From assembly GCF_004799035.1 (NCBI RefSeq), contig NZ_MWIO01000030.1, positions 149,916 to 213,915 of the forward strand: a DNA stretch of 64,000 bases, written 5' to 3'. The stretch is from Rhodanobacter lindaniclasticus. Its GTDB lineage: Bacteria; Pseudomonadota; Gammaproteobacteria; Xanthomonadales; Rhodanobacteraceae. Below the pieces are notes generated by a model. The model was given only the letters and a program-made list of their open reading frames with translations, searched no databases and had not been told where the DNA came from. The translations under genes were made by a program, and so were the position numbers. This document shows positions 40,491 through 50,187 of this stretch, one piece after another; position 1 is the first letter of the stretch; each line of letters opens with the position of its first letter.

Positions 40491-41323
40491 TTCGCCGCTC
40501 CGGCAAAGCCCAGTTCGGTGGCGTAATCGCCGGCCGGATAGCGGAACGGGATCGGGCCGTCCGCCTCGCCGCCGAAGAACTGCCGTGTCCACGGCGAGCC
40601 GTCGTCGGCGATCGTCGCCGGATCGCCCTGCGCCACCACCTTGCCGTTGGAAAGCAGCGCCACGTGATGGGCGATGCGCTGCACCGCGGGCAGTTCGTGC
40701 GAGACCAGCACGCTGGTGATGCCCAAGGTCTGGTTCAGCGTCTGGATCAGCTTCAGCACCTGGTTCAGCGCCACCGGGTCGAGCCCCACGAATGGCTCGT
40801 CGTACAGGATCAACTGCGGGTCGAACACGATCGCCCGCGCCAGCGCCACCCGCCGCGCCATGCCGCCGGACAGCTCGTTCGGCATCAGCCGCGCCGCGCC
40901 GCGCAGGCCCACCGCCTGCAGCTTCATCAGCACCAGGTTGCGGATCAGCACCTCGGGCAGCTTGGTGTGCTGGCGCAGCGGGAACGCCACGTTCTCGAAC
41001 ACGTCGAAATCGGTCAGCAACGCGGAGTTCTGGAACAGGTAGCCCACGCCTTCGCGCAGCTTGTACAGCTCTTCGCGCGACAGCTCGGCGACATTGTGCC
41101 CGTCGACATGGATGCTGCCGGCGTCGGCGCGCATCTGCCCGGTGATGTGCTTGAGCAGGGTGGTCTTGCCGGTGCCGCTGGGGCCCATGATCGAGGTGAT
41201 CTTCCCGCGCCGAATGTCCAGATCCAGCGCGTCGAAGATGGTCTTGCCGTTGAGTACCGTGGTCAGGCCGCGGATGCGCACCAGGGCGGCGTCATCGGAT
41301 GGCGGGCGGGCGGATGGAGTCAT
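40487..41323 (-). CDS. mlaF: Mla ABC transporter ATP-binding protein MlaF
   Basis: A 278-aa ABC ATPase. Walker A MGPSGTGKTTLLKHITGQ, Q-loop YLFQNSALLTDFDVFENVAF, signature NELSGGMARRVALARAIVFD, Walker B LILYDEPFVGLDPV and H-loop VLVSHELPAVQRIA are all intact. The start MTPSARPPSD at 41323 is chosen over the longer frame, which would run into gmk. It is first in mlaFEDCB, so the promoter should lie within or just downstream of gmk. Confidence 0.96.
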   Translation of the reverse strand: MTPSARPPSDDAALVRIRGLTTVLNGKTIFDALDLDIRRGKITSIMGPSGTGKTTLLKHITGQMRADAGSIHVDGHNVAELSREELYKLREGVGYLFQNSALLTDFDVFENVAFPLRQHTKLPEVLIRNLVLMKLQAVGLRGAARLMPNELSGGMARRVALARAIVFDPQLILYDEPFVGLDPVALNQVLKLIQTLNQTLGITSVLVSHELPAVQRIAHHVALLSNGKVVAQGDPATIADDGSPWTRQFFGGEADGPIPFRYPAGDYATELGFAGAAK

Positions 41324-41415
41324 GAAGGTGGCGACCACGGAAAAGAACAAGGTAATGGAACCGCGCCGGCAACGCCACGCACCCGCGGGCTTCGCGTGGG
41401 TTCGCAGACCGGTCC

Positions 41416-42039
41416 TTACGGGGCAAGCAGTTCGGCGATCAAGGCCTCGTGCCGCTGCCATTGCAAGGTGCTGCGCAGGCGTACAGTGCGCACGATCGCC
41501 TGCAGGTCGGCCAACGCTTCGTCGAAGGCGTCGTTGACCAGGATGAAATCGAACTCGTGCGCGTGCGCGATCTCGCCGCGCGAATTGTGCAACCGGCGCT
41601 CGATCACCTCGGCACTGTCCGAACCACGACCGCGCAGGCGCCGTTCGAGTTCCGCCCGCGACGGCGGCAGGATGAACACGCTGACGCAGTCGGGTTTGCT
41701 CGCGCGGATCTGCTGCGCGCCCTGCCAGTCGATCTCCAGCAGGACGTCGCGCCCCTGCCCCAGCAGTTGCTGCACCGTGGTGCGCGAGGTGCCGTAGAGG
41801 TTGCCGTGCACCTCGGCATGTTCCAGGAAGATGCCTTCGGCGATCTGCCGCTTGAACTCGGCGCGCTCGACGAAGTAGTAGTGCCGCCCGTACGTCTCGC
41901 CCGGCCGCGGCGGCCGCGTGGTGTGCGAGATCGACAGCGAGATCCCCGGCTCGCGCTCCAGCAGCGCGTTGACCAGGGTGGACTTGCCGGCGCCCGAGGG
42001 CGCGGCGACCACGAACAGGGTGCCTGCTTCAATACTCAT
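41416..42039 (-). CDS. gmk: Guanylate kinase
   Basis: A 207-aa enzyme phosphorylating GMP or dGMP to the diphosphate. P-loop [21 protein letters not shown]-binding [20 protein letters not shown] and [40 protein letters not shown]. It is read in the same direction as yicC upstream and the mla genes downstream. Confidence 0.97.
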   Translation of the reverse strand: MSIEAGTLFVVAAPSGAGKSTLVNALLEREPGISLSISHTTRPPRPGETYGRHYYFVERAEFKRQIAEGIFLEHAEVHGNLYGTSRTTVQQLLGQGRDVLLEIDWQGAQQIRASKPDCVSVFILPPSRAELERRLRGRGSDSAEVIERRLHNSRGEIAHAHEFDFILVNDAFDEALADLQAIVRTVRLRSTLQWQRHEALIAELLAP

Positions 42040-42059
42040 ACAGCCGCGTAGCGCATTTG

Positions 42060-42101
42060 CCCCCTCTCCCCGCCGGGGAGAGGGTTGGGGTGAGGGGCCA
42101 G
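42060..42101. repeat. CCCTCTCCCC palindromic intergenic element
   Basis: CCCTCTCCCCGCCGGGGAG followed by AGGG is a near-perfect inverted repeat, and GTTGGGGTGAGGGGC follows. It lies between yicC and gmk. I recall similar elements scattered between genes in Xanthomonadales genomes; only this copy was noticed here. Confidence 0.6.
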
Positions 42102-42117
42102 GGCTTGCCGGATGCGC

Positions 42118-42978
42118 TCATTCAATGTTCTGCACCTGTTCGCGCATCTGTTCGATCAGCACCTTCAGCTCGACCGCGGCGTTGGTGCTGCGCGCATCGA
42201 CCGACTTGGAACCCAGCGTGTTCGCTTCGCGGTTGAACTCCTGCATCAGGAAATCCAGCCGGCGCCCGACCGGCTCGGCCAGGCCCAGCACGCGGCGCGT
42301 CTCGGCGATGTGGGTGCTGAGGCGATCGAGTTCCTCGTCGACGTCGGTGCGGGTGATCTGCAACACCAACTCCTGTTCCAGCCGACCCGGCTCGACCGGC
42401 TGCTTCAGGTCGGCCAGGCGGGTTTCCAGGCGGGTGCGCAGCGCGGCGCGGATCTCGGGCATCCAGCCGCGCACCTCGGTGACCACGCGCTCGATCGCAT
42501 CGAGCCGCTCGTGCAGGATCGCGCCAAGCTTTTCACCCTCGCGTTCGCGGGTGGCGGCGAGTGCATCCAGCGCGCGGTCGAGTACGTCGAACAGCGCGGT
42601 TTGCTGCGCTTCGGGATCGACCTCGGCCTGCTGCATCACGCCGGGAAAGCGCAGCAGCTCGGTGAACTGCACCTGCAGGCCGGGGAACAGCGCGGCCATG
42701 TCCAGGTTCAGCTCGGACAGCCGCGCGAGCAGCGCGCCGTTCACCTGCAACGCCTCGCCGCGCCCCTCGCCCGCGCGACGCACGGTGAGGTCCAGCTTGC
42801 CGCGCGACAACTTCGCCGCCACCCGCTCGCGCAGCTGCGATTCGAACGCGCGCAAGTCATCCGGCAAGCGCGGGCTCAACTCCAGGTAGCGATGGTTGAC
42901 CGTGCGCAGCTCGCAGCTGAGCGTGCCCGCGGGGCCGGTGGTTTCGGCGCTGGCGTAGGCCGTCATGCTGCGGATCAT
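42118..42978 (-). CDS. yicC: YicC family endoribonuclease
   Basis: A 286-aa protein of the YicC/YloC family (N-terminal [40 protein letters not shown]-terminal DUF1732 part with [34 protein letters not shown]). E. coli YicC acts on RNA and is linked to turnover of RyhB. The ATG at 42978 has GGAAGG upstream; an alternative is 42966. It is divergent from rph with a 77-base gap and upstream of gmk. Confidence 0.95.
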   Translation of the reverse strand: MIRSMTAYASAETTGPAGTLSCELRTVNHRYLELSPRLPDDLRAFESQLRERVAAKLSRGKLDLTVRRAGEGRGEALQVNGALLARLSELNLDMAALFPGLQVQFTELLRFPGVMQQAEVDPEAQQTALFDVLDRALDALAATREREGEKLGAILHERLDAIERVVTEVRGWMPEIRAALRTRLETRLADLKQPVEPGRLEQELVLQITRTDVDEELDRLSTHIAETRRVLGLAEPVGRRLDFLMQEFNREANTLGSKSVDARSTNAAVELKVLIEQMREQVQNIE

Positions 42979-43055
42979 CGGCGCCTTCCGGACAGATGGG
43001 GAAAGGATGCAATGGTAAACTCTCCGGTCCCCCTTGCCCAATCCGGCCACTCGTC

Positions 43056-43781
43056 ATGAATCCCAGCCGCCCCAGTGGCCGCGCCAGCGACCAGCTGCGC
43101 ACCGTCACCCTCGAACGCCACTACACCCGCCACGCCGAAGGCTCGGTGCTGGTCAGCTTCGGCGACACCCGCGTGCTGTGCACCGCTAGCATCGAGGACC
43201 GCGCGCCGGCCTGGCTGCGCGGCAAGGGCGAGGGCTGGGTCACCGCCGAATACGGCATGCTGCCGCGCGCCACCAACACCCGCACCCAGCGCGAAGCGGC
43301 GCGCGGCGGCCAAGGCGGGCGCACCATGGAAATCCAGCGGCTGATCGGTCGCAGCCTGCGCGCCTGCGTCAACCGGCAGGCACTGGGCGAGCGCGTGATC
43401 ACGCTGGACTGCGACGTGCTGCAGGCCGACGGCGGCACCCGCACCGCGGCGATCACCGGCGCCTACGTGGCCCTGGTCGACGCGGTGAACCTGCTGATGA
43501 AACGCGAGAACCTCAAGCGCAACCCGATCGTCGGCGCGGTCGCCGCGGTCTCGGTGGGCATCTACAAGGGCGTGCCGGTGCTCGACCTCGACTACGCCGA
43601 GGATTCGGACTGCGACACCGACATGAACGTGGTGATGAACGACGGCGGCGGCTTCATCGAGGTGCAGGGCACCGCCGAAGGCCACGCCTTCCGTCGCGGC
43701 GAGATGGACACGATGCTGGCGCTGGCCGAGCAGGGTATCGGCGAACTGGTCGCGGCGCAGCGCGCGGCGCTGGCGCTATAA
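43056..43781 (+). CDS. rph: Ribonuclease PH
   Basis: A 241-aa phosphorolytic 3'-5' exoribonuclease that trims tRNA 3' ends. Signatures are [75 protein letters not shown] and [19 protein letters not shown]. Full length, unlike the truncated rph of some E. coli K-12 strains. It is first of the rph-rdgB-hemW run and divergent from yicC, another RNA-processing gene. Confidence 0.97.
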   Translation: MNPSRPSGRASDQLRTVTLERHYTRHAEGSVLVSFGDTRVLCTASIEDRAPAWLRGKGEGWVTAEYGMLPRATNTRTQREAARGGQGGRTMEIQRLIGRSLRACVNRQALGERVITLDCDVLQADGGTRTAAITGAYVALVDAVNLLMKRENLKRNPIVGAVAAVSVGIYKGVPVLDLDYAEDSDCDTDMNVVMNDGGGFIEVQGTAEGHAFRRGEMDTMLALAEQGIGELVAAQRAALAL

Positions 43782-43803
43782 GCCGGGAATCGGGAATCGG
43801 CAG

Positions 43804-44406
43804 ATGATGCAACGGGTGGTACTGGCCAGCAGCAACCGCGGCAAGCTCGCGGAGTTCAACGCGTTGCTCGCCGACAGCGGCTTCGAGGTGGTTGCGCAAT
43901 CGAGTCTGGGCATCGCGGACGCCGAGGAAACCGGCGCGAGCTTCGTCGAGAACGCGCTGCTCAAGGCGCGCCACGCCGCCCGCGCCAGCGGCCTGCCCGC
44001 ACTGGCCGACGACTCCGGCCTGTGCGTGGCGCACCTGCGCGGCGCTCCCGGCCTGTATTCGGCGCGCTATGCCGGCAGCCATGGCGACAGCGCGGCGAAC
44101 AACGCGAAGTTGCTGCGCGCGCTGCACGGCGTGCCGGCGGCGCAGCGTGACGCCTTCTTCATCTGCGCGCTGGCGCTGCTGCAACACGCCGACGACCCCG
44201 CCCCGCTGATCGCCGAAGGCCGCTGGCACGGCCGCGTGCTCGACGCGCCGCGCGGCGAGCAGGGTTTCGGCTACGACCCGCTGTTCCTGCCGCACGGCCA
44301 GACGCTCAGCGCCGCCGAACTCGAGCCGGCGCTGAAGAACCGTATCAGCCACCGCGGCCAGGCGCTGGCGCAACTGCACGCAAGGCTGGCCGAGCGCCGC
44401 GCATGA
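43804..44406 (+). CDS. rdgB: XTP/dITP diphosphatase (RdgB/HAM1)
   Basis: A 200-aa pyrophosphatase that removes non-canonical purine triphosphates from the nucleotide pool. VVLASSNRGKLAEFNALLAD opens the fold, GLPALADDSGLCV holds the catalytic acidic pair, and GFGYDPLFLPHG and LKNRISHRGQALAQLHARL close the substrate pocket. It begins 23 bases after rph and overlaps hemW by 4 bases. Confidence 0.96.
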   Translation: MMQRVVLASSNRGKLAEFNALLADSGFEVVAQSSLGIADAEETGASFVENALLKARHAARASGLPALADDSGLCVAHLRGAPGLYSARYAGSHGDSAANNAKLLRALHGVPAAQRDAFFICALALLQHADDPAPLIAEGRWHGRVLDAPRGEQGFGYDPLFLPHGQTLSAAELEPALKNRISHRGQALAQLHARLAERRA

Positions 44407-45569
44407 GCCTGATCGCCCCGCCGCTGTCGCTGTACGTGCACATGCCGTGGTGCGTGAAGAAGTGCCCGTACTGCGACTTCAACTCGCACGGCCTGCGCAG
44501 CGAGCCGCCGCCGTATGCCGACTACATCGACCACCTGCTGGCCGACCTCGATGCCGACCGCGCGGATTTTGCCGCCGCGCTGGAAGGCCGGCCCGTCATC
44601 AGCGTGTTCTTCGGCGGCGGCACGCCCAGCCTGTTCGCGCCGGAGCTGATCGCGCGCATGCTCGACGGCGTGCGCGAGCGGCTGCCGCTGGCCGACGACA
44701 CCGAGATCACCCTGGAGACCAATCCCGGCACGGTCGAGCACGGCCGCTTCGACGGCTATCTGGCCGCGGGCATCAACCGCATCTCGTTCGGCGTGCAGAG
44801 CTTCGACGACGACAAGCTGCGGCGGCTGGGTCGCATCCACTCGGCCAGCGAGGCCGAGACGGCAGTGAAATCGGCACAGGACGCCGGCTACACGAACATC
44901 AACCTCGACCTGATGTACGCACTGCCGAAGCAGGAACTGGACGGTGCGCTGGCCGACGTGGAAAGCGCCGTGGCGCTCGCGCCCACCCACATCTCGCACT
45001 ACCAGCTCACGCTGGAGCCGAACACGGTGTTCGCCGCCAACCCGCCGCCGCTGCCCGACGACGACCACGCCTGGGCGATGCAGGAAGCCTGCGAGGCGCG
45101 CCTGGCCGAGGCCGGCTACGGCCAGTACGAGATTTCCGCCTACGCGCAGCCGGGCCGGCGCTGCGTGCACAACCTCAACTACTGGCAGTTCGGCGACTAC
45201 CTCGGCATCGGCGCCGGCGCCCACGGCAAGCTCAGCGATGCCATCAGTGGCCGTATCCATCGCCGCTGGAAGACGCGCAGCCCGCGTGCCTACATGGCCG
45301 AACCCGGCGGCGCCGGCCGGCTCGGCGGCCACAACGTGGTCGCCGCCGCCGAGCTGCCGTTCGAGTACATGCTCAACGCATTGCGCCTGATCGACGGCGT
45401 GCCGATGGCCGATTTCCCCGCCCGCACCGGGCTGGCGCCGAAAACCATCGCCCCGGCGCTGGCCACGGCCCGCGCCCGCGGCTGGTTGCTCGACGATCCA
45501 CGGCTGCTGCGCACCAGCGCCACCGGCCAGCGTTTCCTGAATGACGTTATTGCGAGCTTTCTGGGCTGA
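44403..45569 (+). CDS. hemW: Radical SAM heme chaperone HemW
   Basis: A 388-aa protein once called oxygen-independent coproporphyrinogen oxidase. The radical SAM cluster motif is CVKKCPYCDFNSHG near the N-terminus, without the extra cysteine typical of true HemN. FFGGGTPSLFAPELI and TNPGTVEHGRFDGYLAAGIN bind SAM. HemW binds heme and delivers it to respiratory enzymes. The ATGA overlap with rdgB indicates coupling. Confidence 0.95.
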   Translation: MSLIAPPLSLYVHMPWCVKKCPYCDFNSHGLRSEPPPYADYIDHLLADLDADRADFAAALEGRPVISVFFGGGTPSLFAPELIARMLDGVRERLPLADDTEITLETNPGTVEHGRFDGYLAAGINRISFGVQSFDDDKLRRLGRIHSASEAETAVKSAQDAGYTNINLDLMYALPKQELDGALADVESAVALAPTHISHYQLTLEPNTVFAANPPPLPDDDHAWAMQEACEARLAEAGYGQYEISAYAQPGRRCVHNLNYWQFGDYLGIGAGAHGKLSDAISGRIHRRWKTRSPRAYMAEPGGAGRLGGHNVVAAAELPFEYMLNALRLIDGVPMADFPARTGLAPKTIAPALATARARGWLLDDPRLLRTSATGQRFLNDVIASFLG

Positions 45570-45642
45570 CGCGTTCGAGGCGATGGCATAGGCCACGCAA
45601 GCAGCATAGACTTGGCCAACCCGGGGAAATCACAGGTTTTGC

Positions 45643-47976
45643 ATGGACGTCGGAGAAGACCGGCGACGCATGTCGGCATCGCGCAGCACGGCCCAATTCA
45701 ACCAGGGGCGGTGGCCAGCGCGTGCCCAGCAGTTGATCGAAACCGGCTACACCTTGTGCGTGGAGGGCCTGTACGAGCCCGTGCGCCATTGCATCGCCGA
45801 ATTCGAGAAGCAGCTTTTCGCGCTGGCCGACCACGCGCACCGCTCCGACGAACAGCATGAGTGCTTCGCCAGCCGGCAACGGGTGCTGCAGGGGCAGAAC
45901 GCCCTGGTGCAGTCCTTCATGGAGGAGATGGGCAAGGCGATCAACGAGCTCGATCGCGGCGCACGGCGGCCCACCGAGGCGGAAGCAGAAGTCGCCACCA
46001 ATCCGTGGCAGACCCTGGAGCTGCTCGACCCCAGCGTGCAGGAGATGTCGATGGCGCTGGACCAGCTCGGCGCACGCGGCGACGCGCGCCACGGTCGCGC
46101 GCTGTACGAACTGGGCTATCGGCTGGCGGTGCTGATCGGCGCGCCGCCGCTGGAGGGCGCCGCGCTGCCGCTGGGCCCGCACGCGCTGGCCAAGGCATTC
46201 CACCAGGCCAGCACTGCCCTGGAGCTGCCACTCAAGCACCAGTTGCTGTTGCTGCAGCACTTCGACCGGAGCGTGGTGCCCGCGCTGGGCACCCTGTACG
46301 CCACCATCAACCTGCGCTGGCAGTCCGACGGCATCCTGCCGCAACTGCGCAGCGTGCCGGCGCCGCGTCACGTCAACAAGCGCCAACGCCAGGGAACGGG
46401 CGAGGTCGGTGCCTCCAGCGAGGCCGCCGTGGCCCCCGCGGAAGCAGCCGCCAAGCCGCAAGCCGCTGGCGCCCCCGAGGATTCGATCCACGTGCTGGAA
46501 TCCCTGCGCGACCTGCTGGCGCAGCGGCGGTCCGGCCAGGATGCCGGTACCGGCGAGGTCGCCGGGCCGGCCGCCAGCGAGGAGGAACTGCAATCGGCGC
46601 TGGGCGCGCTGCAGCAGCACCTGGCCAAGGTGACCGACCACGCCAGCCGTGAACTGCGCAGCGCCGCACGCCTGCGCGAGGAACTGCTGGCCCAGCTCAA
46701 CCTGGGCAAGCCGCCCGGTGCGCCGCGCACCCAGCTCACCAGCGAACAGGGCGACACGGTGGAACTGGTCGCCGAGCTGTTCGAGCAACTCGGCCAGCAG
46801 TTGCAGCAGGGCAGCAACGCCCGCGGACTGCTCGGCAACCTGCAGTTGCCGGTGTTGCGCGTGGCGGTGGCCGACCACGACTTCTTCGAACAGCGCGACC
46901 ACCCCGCCCGCAGGCTGCTGGACACCGTCGCCGCCGCCGCCAATGACTGGCTGGACGGCAGCGACGACGAGAGCAACCGGCCGCTGGCCAGCAAGCTGGA
47001 ACAACTGGTCAGCCGCGCCAACCAGGAGCCGCCCAGCGCCGGCCTCTACACCACCCTGCTGGCGGACATCGAACACCACCTGGCGTTGCTCACGCGCAAG
47101 GCGCAGGCTGCCGAACGGCGCCACGTCGAGGCGGCGCAGGGTCGCGAGCGGCTGGACCAGGCGCGCCACCGCGCGGGCGAGCTGATGGCGGACCGCTTCG
47201 CGCAGTCGCCGCCACGCGGCCTGCTGCGCGCCCTGCTCGACCGCGCCTGGTCCGACGTGCTGGCGCTGACCCTGCTGCGCCATGGCGAGGACAGCCCCGC
47301 GTTCAAGGCGCAACTGGCGATCACCGACCAGTTGCTCGGCCGTCTGCCGGTGCCCGACCCACGGCAACTGCAGCAGGAAGTGGAAAGCGGGCTGCAGCAG
47401 ATCGGCATGCACGCGGAAGAATCGGTGCAGGTGGCGCAACGCCTGCTCGGCGCCGGCACGCCCGATCCGGCCACCGAACTGCCCAGCGCCACGGATCTCG
47501 CGCTGCGCCTGAAGCAGCACCAGCGCCTGGGCGAGCAGCAAGCCAGTCATGAACCGCCGGTCGCCAGCCCGATCGTCAAGCCGGCGCCGGCAAAAGCCGC
47601 AGCTGCAGAACCGACAGCGGTCAAACCTCCGGCGGTCGATCCGCGCGAGTTGCGCATCGAACAGCATCTGCGCAAGTTGCCGTTCGGCAGTTGGTTCGAA
47701 TTCGTCGACCCGGCCAGCGGGCAGATCGCGCGACGCAAGCTGGCCTGGTATTCGCCGATGTCGGGGCGCTGCCTGCTGGTCAGCCGGCGCGGCCAGCGCG
47801 GCGAGGAGATGACCATGGCCCAGCTCGCCCACGAAGTCGCCCGCGGCCGCGTCTGCGAAGTGCCCGCCGAACCGGAGAGCCTGCTCGATCGCGCGTGGCG
47901 CGGCCTCACCGGCAGCCTGCGCCAGGCGGCGGCAAGCGGGCGCGGCGGCAAACCGGCGGAGGCTCGCCCCCGATGA
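45643..47976 (+). CDS. DUF1631 domain protein
   Basis: A 777-aa mostly helical, Gln/Leu/Ala-rich cytosolic protein of the DUF1631 family, sometimes mislabelled as thymidine phosphorylase. The conserved N-terminal part includes LDPSVQEMSMALDQLGARGD; the middle is long coiled coil (about 300-640). The last 100 residues (LRKLPFGSWFEFVDPASGQI, then RRKLAWYSPMSGRCLLVSRR) resemble a small beta domain comparable to PilZ-like modules. Starts at 45643 or 45670 are both possible. Its stop overlaps the PilZ gene start (ATGA), so the two proteins probably act together. Confidence 0.82.
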   Translation: MDVGEDRRRMSASRSTAQFNQGRWPARAQQLIETGYTLCVEGLYEPVRHCIAEFEKQLFALADHAHRSDEQHECFASRQRVLQGQNALVQSFMEEMGKAINELDRGARRPTEAEAEVATNPWQTLELLDPSVQEMSMALDQLGARGDARHGRALYELGYRLAVLIGAPPLEGAALPLGPHALAKAFHQASTALELPLKHQLLLLQHFDRSVVPALGTLYATINLRWQSDGILPQLRSVPAPRHVNKRQRQGTGEVGASSEAAVAPAEAAAKPQAAGAPEDSIHVLESLRDLLAQRRSGQDAGTGEVAGPAASEEELQSALGALQQHLAKVTDHASRELRSAARLREELLAQLNLGKPPGAPRTQLTSEQGDTVELVAELFEQLGQQLQQGSNARGLLGNLQLPVLRVAVADHDFFEQRDHPARRLLDTVAAAANDWLDGSDDESNRPLASKLEQLVSRANQEPPSAGLYTTLLADIEHHLALLTRKAQAAERRHVEAAQGRERLDQARHRAGELMADRFAQSPPRGLLRALLDRAWSDVLALTLLRHGEDSPAFKAQLAITDQLLGRLPVPDPRQLQQEVESGLQQIGMHAEESVQVAQRLLGAGTPDPATELPSATDLALRLKQHQRLGEQQASHEPPVASPIVKPAPAKAAAAEPTAVKPPAVDPRELRIEQHLRKLPFGSWFEFVDPASGQIARRKLAWYSPMSGRCLLVSRRGQRGEEMTMAQLAHEVARGRVCEVPAEPESLLDRAWRGLTGSLRQAAASGRGGKPAEARPR

Positions 47977-48332
47977 ATCCACCCAACGTCCCCGTCAACC
48001 AGCGCCGCGCGCCGCGCAAGCGTGCCCCCGGCAATGCGATCGTCACCGACGTGATCCGCGGCGAGCCGATCGGCCACCTCGGCAACCTGTCCAGCACCGG
48101 CATGCTGCTGATCACCTCGCACGCACCACGCAGCGAGGCGCTGTACCAGGTGCGCATCGACCTGCCCGCCACCGGCCGCGCGCTGGTGCAGTCGCAGCCG
48201 ATCGAGGTGGGCATCCAGGAGCAGTGGCACGAGCACGCCGCCAGCTCCGGGCAGATCTGGGCCGGCTACCGGATCATCGCGATCACCGACATCGACGCCG
48301 CGCGACTGGAAAGCTGGCTGGCTCAGGCGTAG
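47973..48332 (+). CDS. PilZ domain protein (putative c-di-GMP receptor)
   Basis: A 119-aa protein consisting of a single PilZ domain. The two c-di-GMP motifs are recognisable: RRAPRKR (RxxxR, about residues 10-16) and NLSSTG ([D/N]xSxxG). Binding is therefore plausible but untested. The ATG overlaps the DUF1631 stop by 4 bases. With the pil operon in the same window, a role in motility or surface behaviour is possible, but this is inference. Confidence 0.82.
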   Translation: MNPPNVPVNQRRAPRKRAPGNAIVTDVIRGEPIGHLGNLSSTGMLLITSHAPRSEALYQVRIDLPATGRALVQSQPIEVGIQEQWHEHAASSGQIWAGYRIIAITDIDAARLESWLAQA

Positions 48333-48444
48333 TCGCGGTCGGCCGCATCAGCTCCACTGGAACTGCCGACCGGCGGGCGTCATCATGGCGATTCGTCTTT
48401 GCTGATTCGCCGGGCCTTTCCCGTGCGTCTGCCGGGAGCTCTCC

Positions 48445-49761
48445 ATGCATGATCGACTCGCCACGCTTTACCCCGCGCATCTGGCCACGGTGCAACACCA
48501 CGCCGAGCAGGCGCTTGCCCGCGGCGGCTTTGACCACCTGCTGATCGCCGCCGGCATGCCCGGCGTCAAGTTTCTCGACGACAACCACTACCCGTACGCG
48601 GTCAGCCCGCCATTCAAGCACTGGCTGCCGTTGACCAACGCGCCCGGCAGCTGGATCGCGTACACGCCGGGCCACAAGCCGAAGCTGATCTTCCTGCAGC
48701 CACGCGACTACTGGCACGTGGTGCCGGACGCGCCGGCCGGCTACTGGGTGGACGGCTTCGAGATCGTCGTGGTGCGCAGCGCTGAGGAAGCGGTGGCCGA
48801 ACTGCCGCAAGGTCGCTGCGCCAGCATCGGCGAAGCGAACGCCGCCGTCGCCGGCATCGAGTTCAACAACCCGCCCGCGGTGCTGGATTACCTGCACTAC
48901 CACCGCGCGTACAAGACACCGTACGAACTGGAACTGATGCGCGCGGCCAGCCGCATCGGCACGCGCGCGCATCGCGCGGCCGAGCAGGCGTTCCGTGCCG
49001 GTGCCAGCGAGCTGGGCATCCACCAGGCCTACCTGGCGGCCGCCGGCCAGATCGACGCCGAACTGCCCTACTCCAGCATCGTGGCGCTGAACGAGCACGG
49101 CGCCGTGCTGCACTACATGGATTTCACCCGGCAGCCGCCCGCGCGCCCGCGCTCGCTGCTGATCGACGCCGGCGCCAGCGCCTCGGGCTACGCCAGCGAC
49201 ATCACGCGCACCCATGCGGCCGCCGACGCGGGCGAGTTCCAGGCGCTGATCGACGCGATGGACGCGAACCAGCAAAGCCAGGCCGCGATGGTGCGCAGCG
49301 GTCGCCCCTACGCCGAGCTGCACCTGCACGCGCACCGGCAACTGGCCGCGCTGCTGAAGGACCACGGCTTCATTCGCATGGAGGCCGAATCGGCGCTCGA
49401 AAGCGGCGTCACCCGCGCCTTCTTCCCGCACGGCCTGGGCCATTCGATCGGCCTGCAGGTGCACGACGTGGGCGGCTTCGCCAGGAACGACCGCGGCGAC
49501 ACCGTGCCGCGCCCGGACGGCCATCCGTACCTGCGCATGACCCGCACGCTGGAACCGGGCATGGTGGTGACGATCGAGCCCGGCCTGTATTTCATCGAGA
49601 TGCTGCTGGCCGAGTTGCGCGGCAAGCCGGTGTCGAAGGACATCGACTGGAACAAGGTCGAGGCATTCAAGCAGTACGGCGGCATCCGCATCGAGGACGA
49701 CGTGGCGTGCACCGACGGCGCCCCGGAAAACCTCACCCGCGACGCGTTCGCTTCGGCCTGA
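48445..49761 (+). CDS. pepQ: Xaa-Pro dipeptidase PepQ
   Basis: A 438-aa pita-bread metallopeptidase that cleaves Xaa-Pro dipeptides. Metal ligands fall in LIDAGASASGYASDITRTH (two Asp), HGLGHSIGLQVHDVGG (His), TIEPGLYFIEM (Glu) and GGIRIEDDVACTDG (Glu). The length and the insert before the last Glu fit the proteobacterial PepQ/organophosphate-acid-anhydrolase branch, distinct from the PepP at 53-54 kb. It appears monocistronic. Confidence 0.94.
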   Translation: MHDRLATLYPAHLATVQHHAEQALARGGFDHLLIAAGMPGVKFLDDNHYPYAVSPPFKHWLPLTNAPGSWIAYTPGHKPKLIFLQPRDYWHVVPDAPAGYWVDGFEIVVVRSAEEAVAELPQGRCASIGEANAAVAGIEFNNPPAVLDYLHYHRAYKTPYELELMRAASRIGTRAHRAAEQAFRAGASELGIHQAYLAAAGQIDAELPYSSIVALNEHGAVLHYMDFTRQPPARPRSLLIDAGASASGYASDITRTHAAADAGEFQALIDAMDANQQSQAAMVRSGRPYAELHLHAHRQLAALLKDHGFIRMEAESALESGVTRAFFPHGLGHSIGLQVHDVGGFARNDRGDTVPRPDGHPYLRMTRTLEPGMVVTIEPGLYFIEMLLAELRGKPVSKDIDWNKVEAFKQYGGIRIEDDVACTDGAPENLTRDAFASA

Positions 49762-49956
49762 GTCGAACCAGTCCCACACTGGTTGATTTGTCTCCTTCCG
49801 CGGCGAAACGGCCTTCGGCCCCCGCAGTGAGGGCGAGCGCCTTTTCGCTGCGGGGAACCGTACGCACCGGAGCAGTCGCCGCTGCGACATTCGTCCACAC
49901 CGCGACAACATCCGTGCGGCGTATGCTGCGCGGCAGGCAGTGCACGGATTCGTCGC

Positions 49957-50187
49957 ATGTCCCGTCCCGCGATTTCCAGCGTTCCACCTGAAGATCCGCA
50001 CACGCCGCCGCGCCCGCTGCGGCGGCTGACGTTCGAGTTGTTCGGCATCGTCGTGCTGAAGATCGCGGCGCTCGCGCTGATCTGGTGGGTGGTGCTCGCG
50101 CCGCAACCGAAACCCGACGCCAGTCCCGATGCGATCGCGCAGCGGCTGGCGCCTTCCGCCCCCGCGCCTCCGGAAGCCCAGCCATGA
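49957..50187 (+). CDS. cydP: Putative small cytochrome bd subunit CydP
   Basis: A 76-aa protein with one TM helix (FELFGIVVLKIAALALIWWV, about residues 27-48) between Pro-rich ends. It matches the small protein encoded directly ahead of cydA in Xanthomonadales, called CydP as a likely oxidase subunit or assembly factor; the role is not proven. Its stop codon overlaps the cydA start (ATGA), strong support for function with the oxidase. Confidence 0.78.
   Translation: MSRPAISSVPPEDPHTPPRPLRRLTFELFGIVVLKIAALALIWWVVLAPQPKPDASPDAIAQRLAPSAPAPPEAQP

Noticed and set aside
45547..47982. An 811-codon minus-strand open frame opposite DUF1631
   Set aside because: It lacks domain features and ends in the tail of hemW; a shadow of GC-rich codon use.
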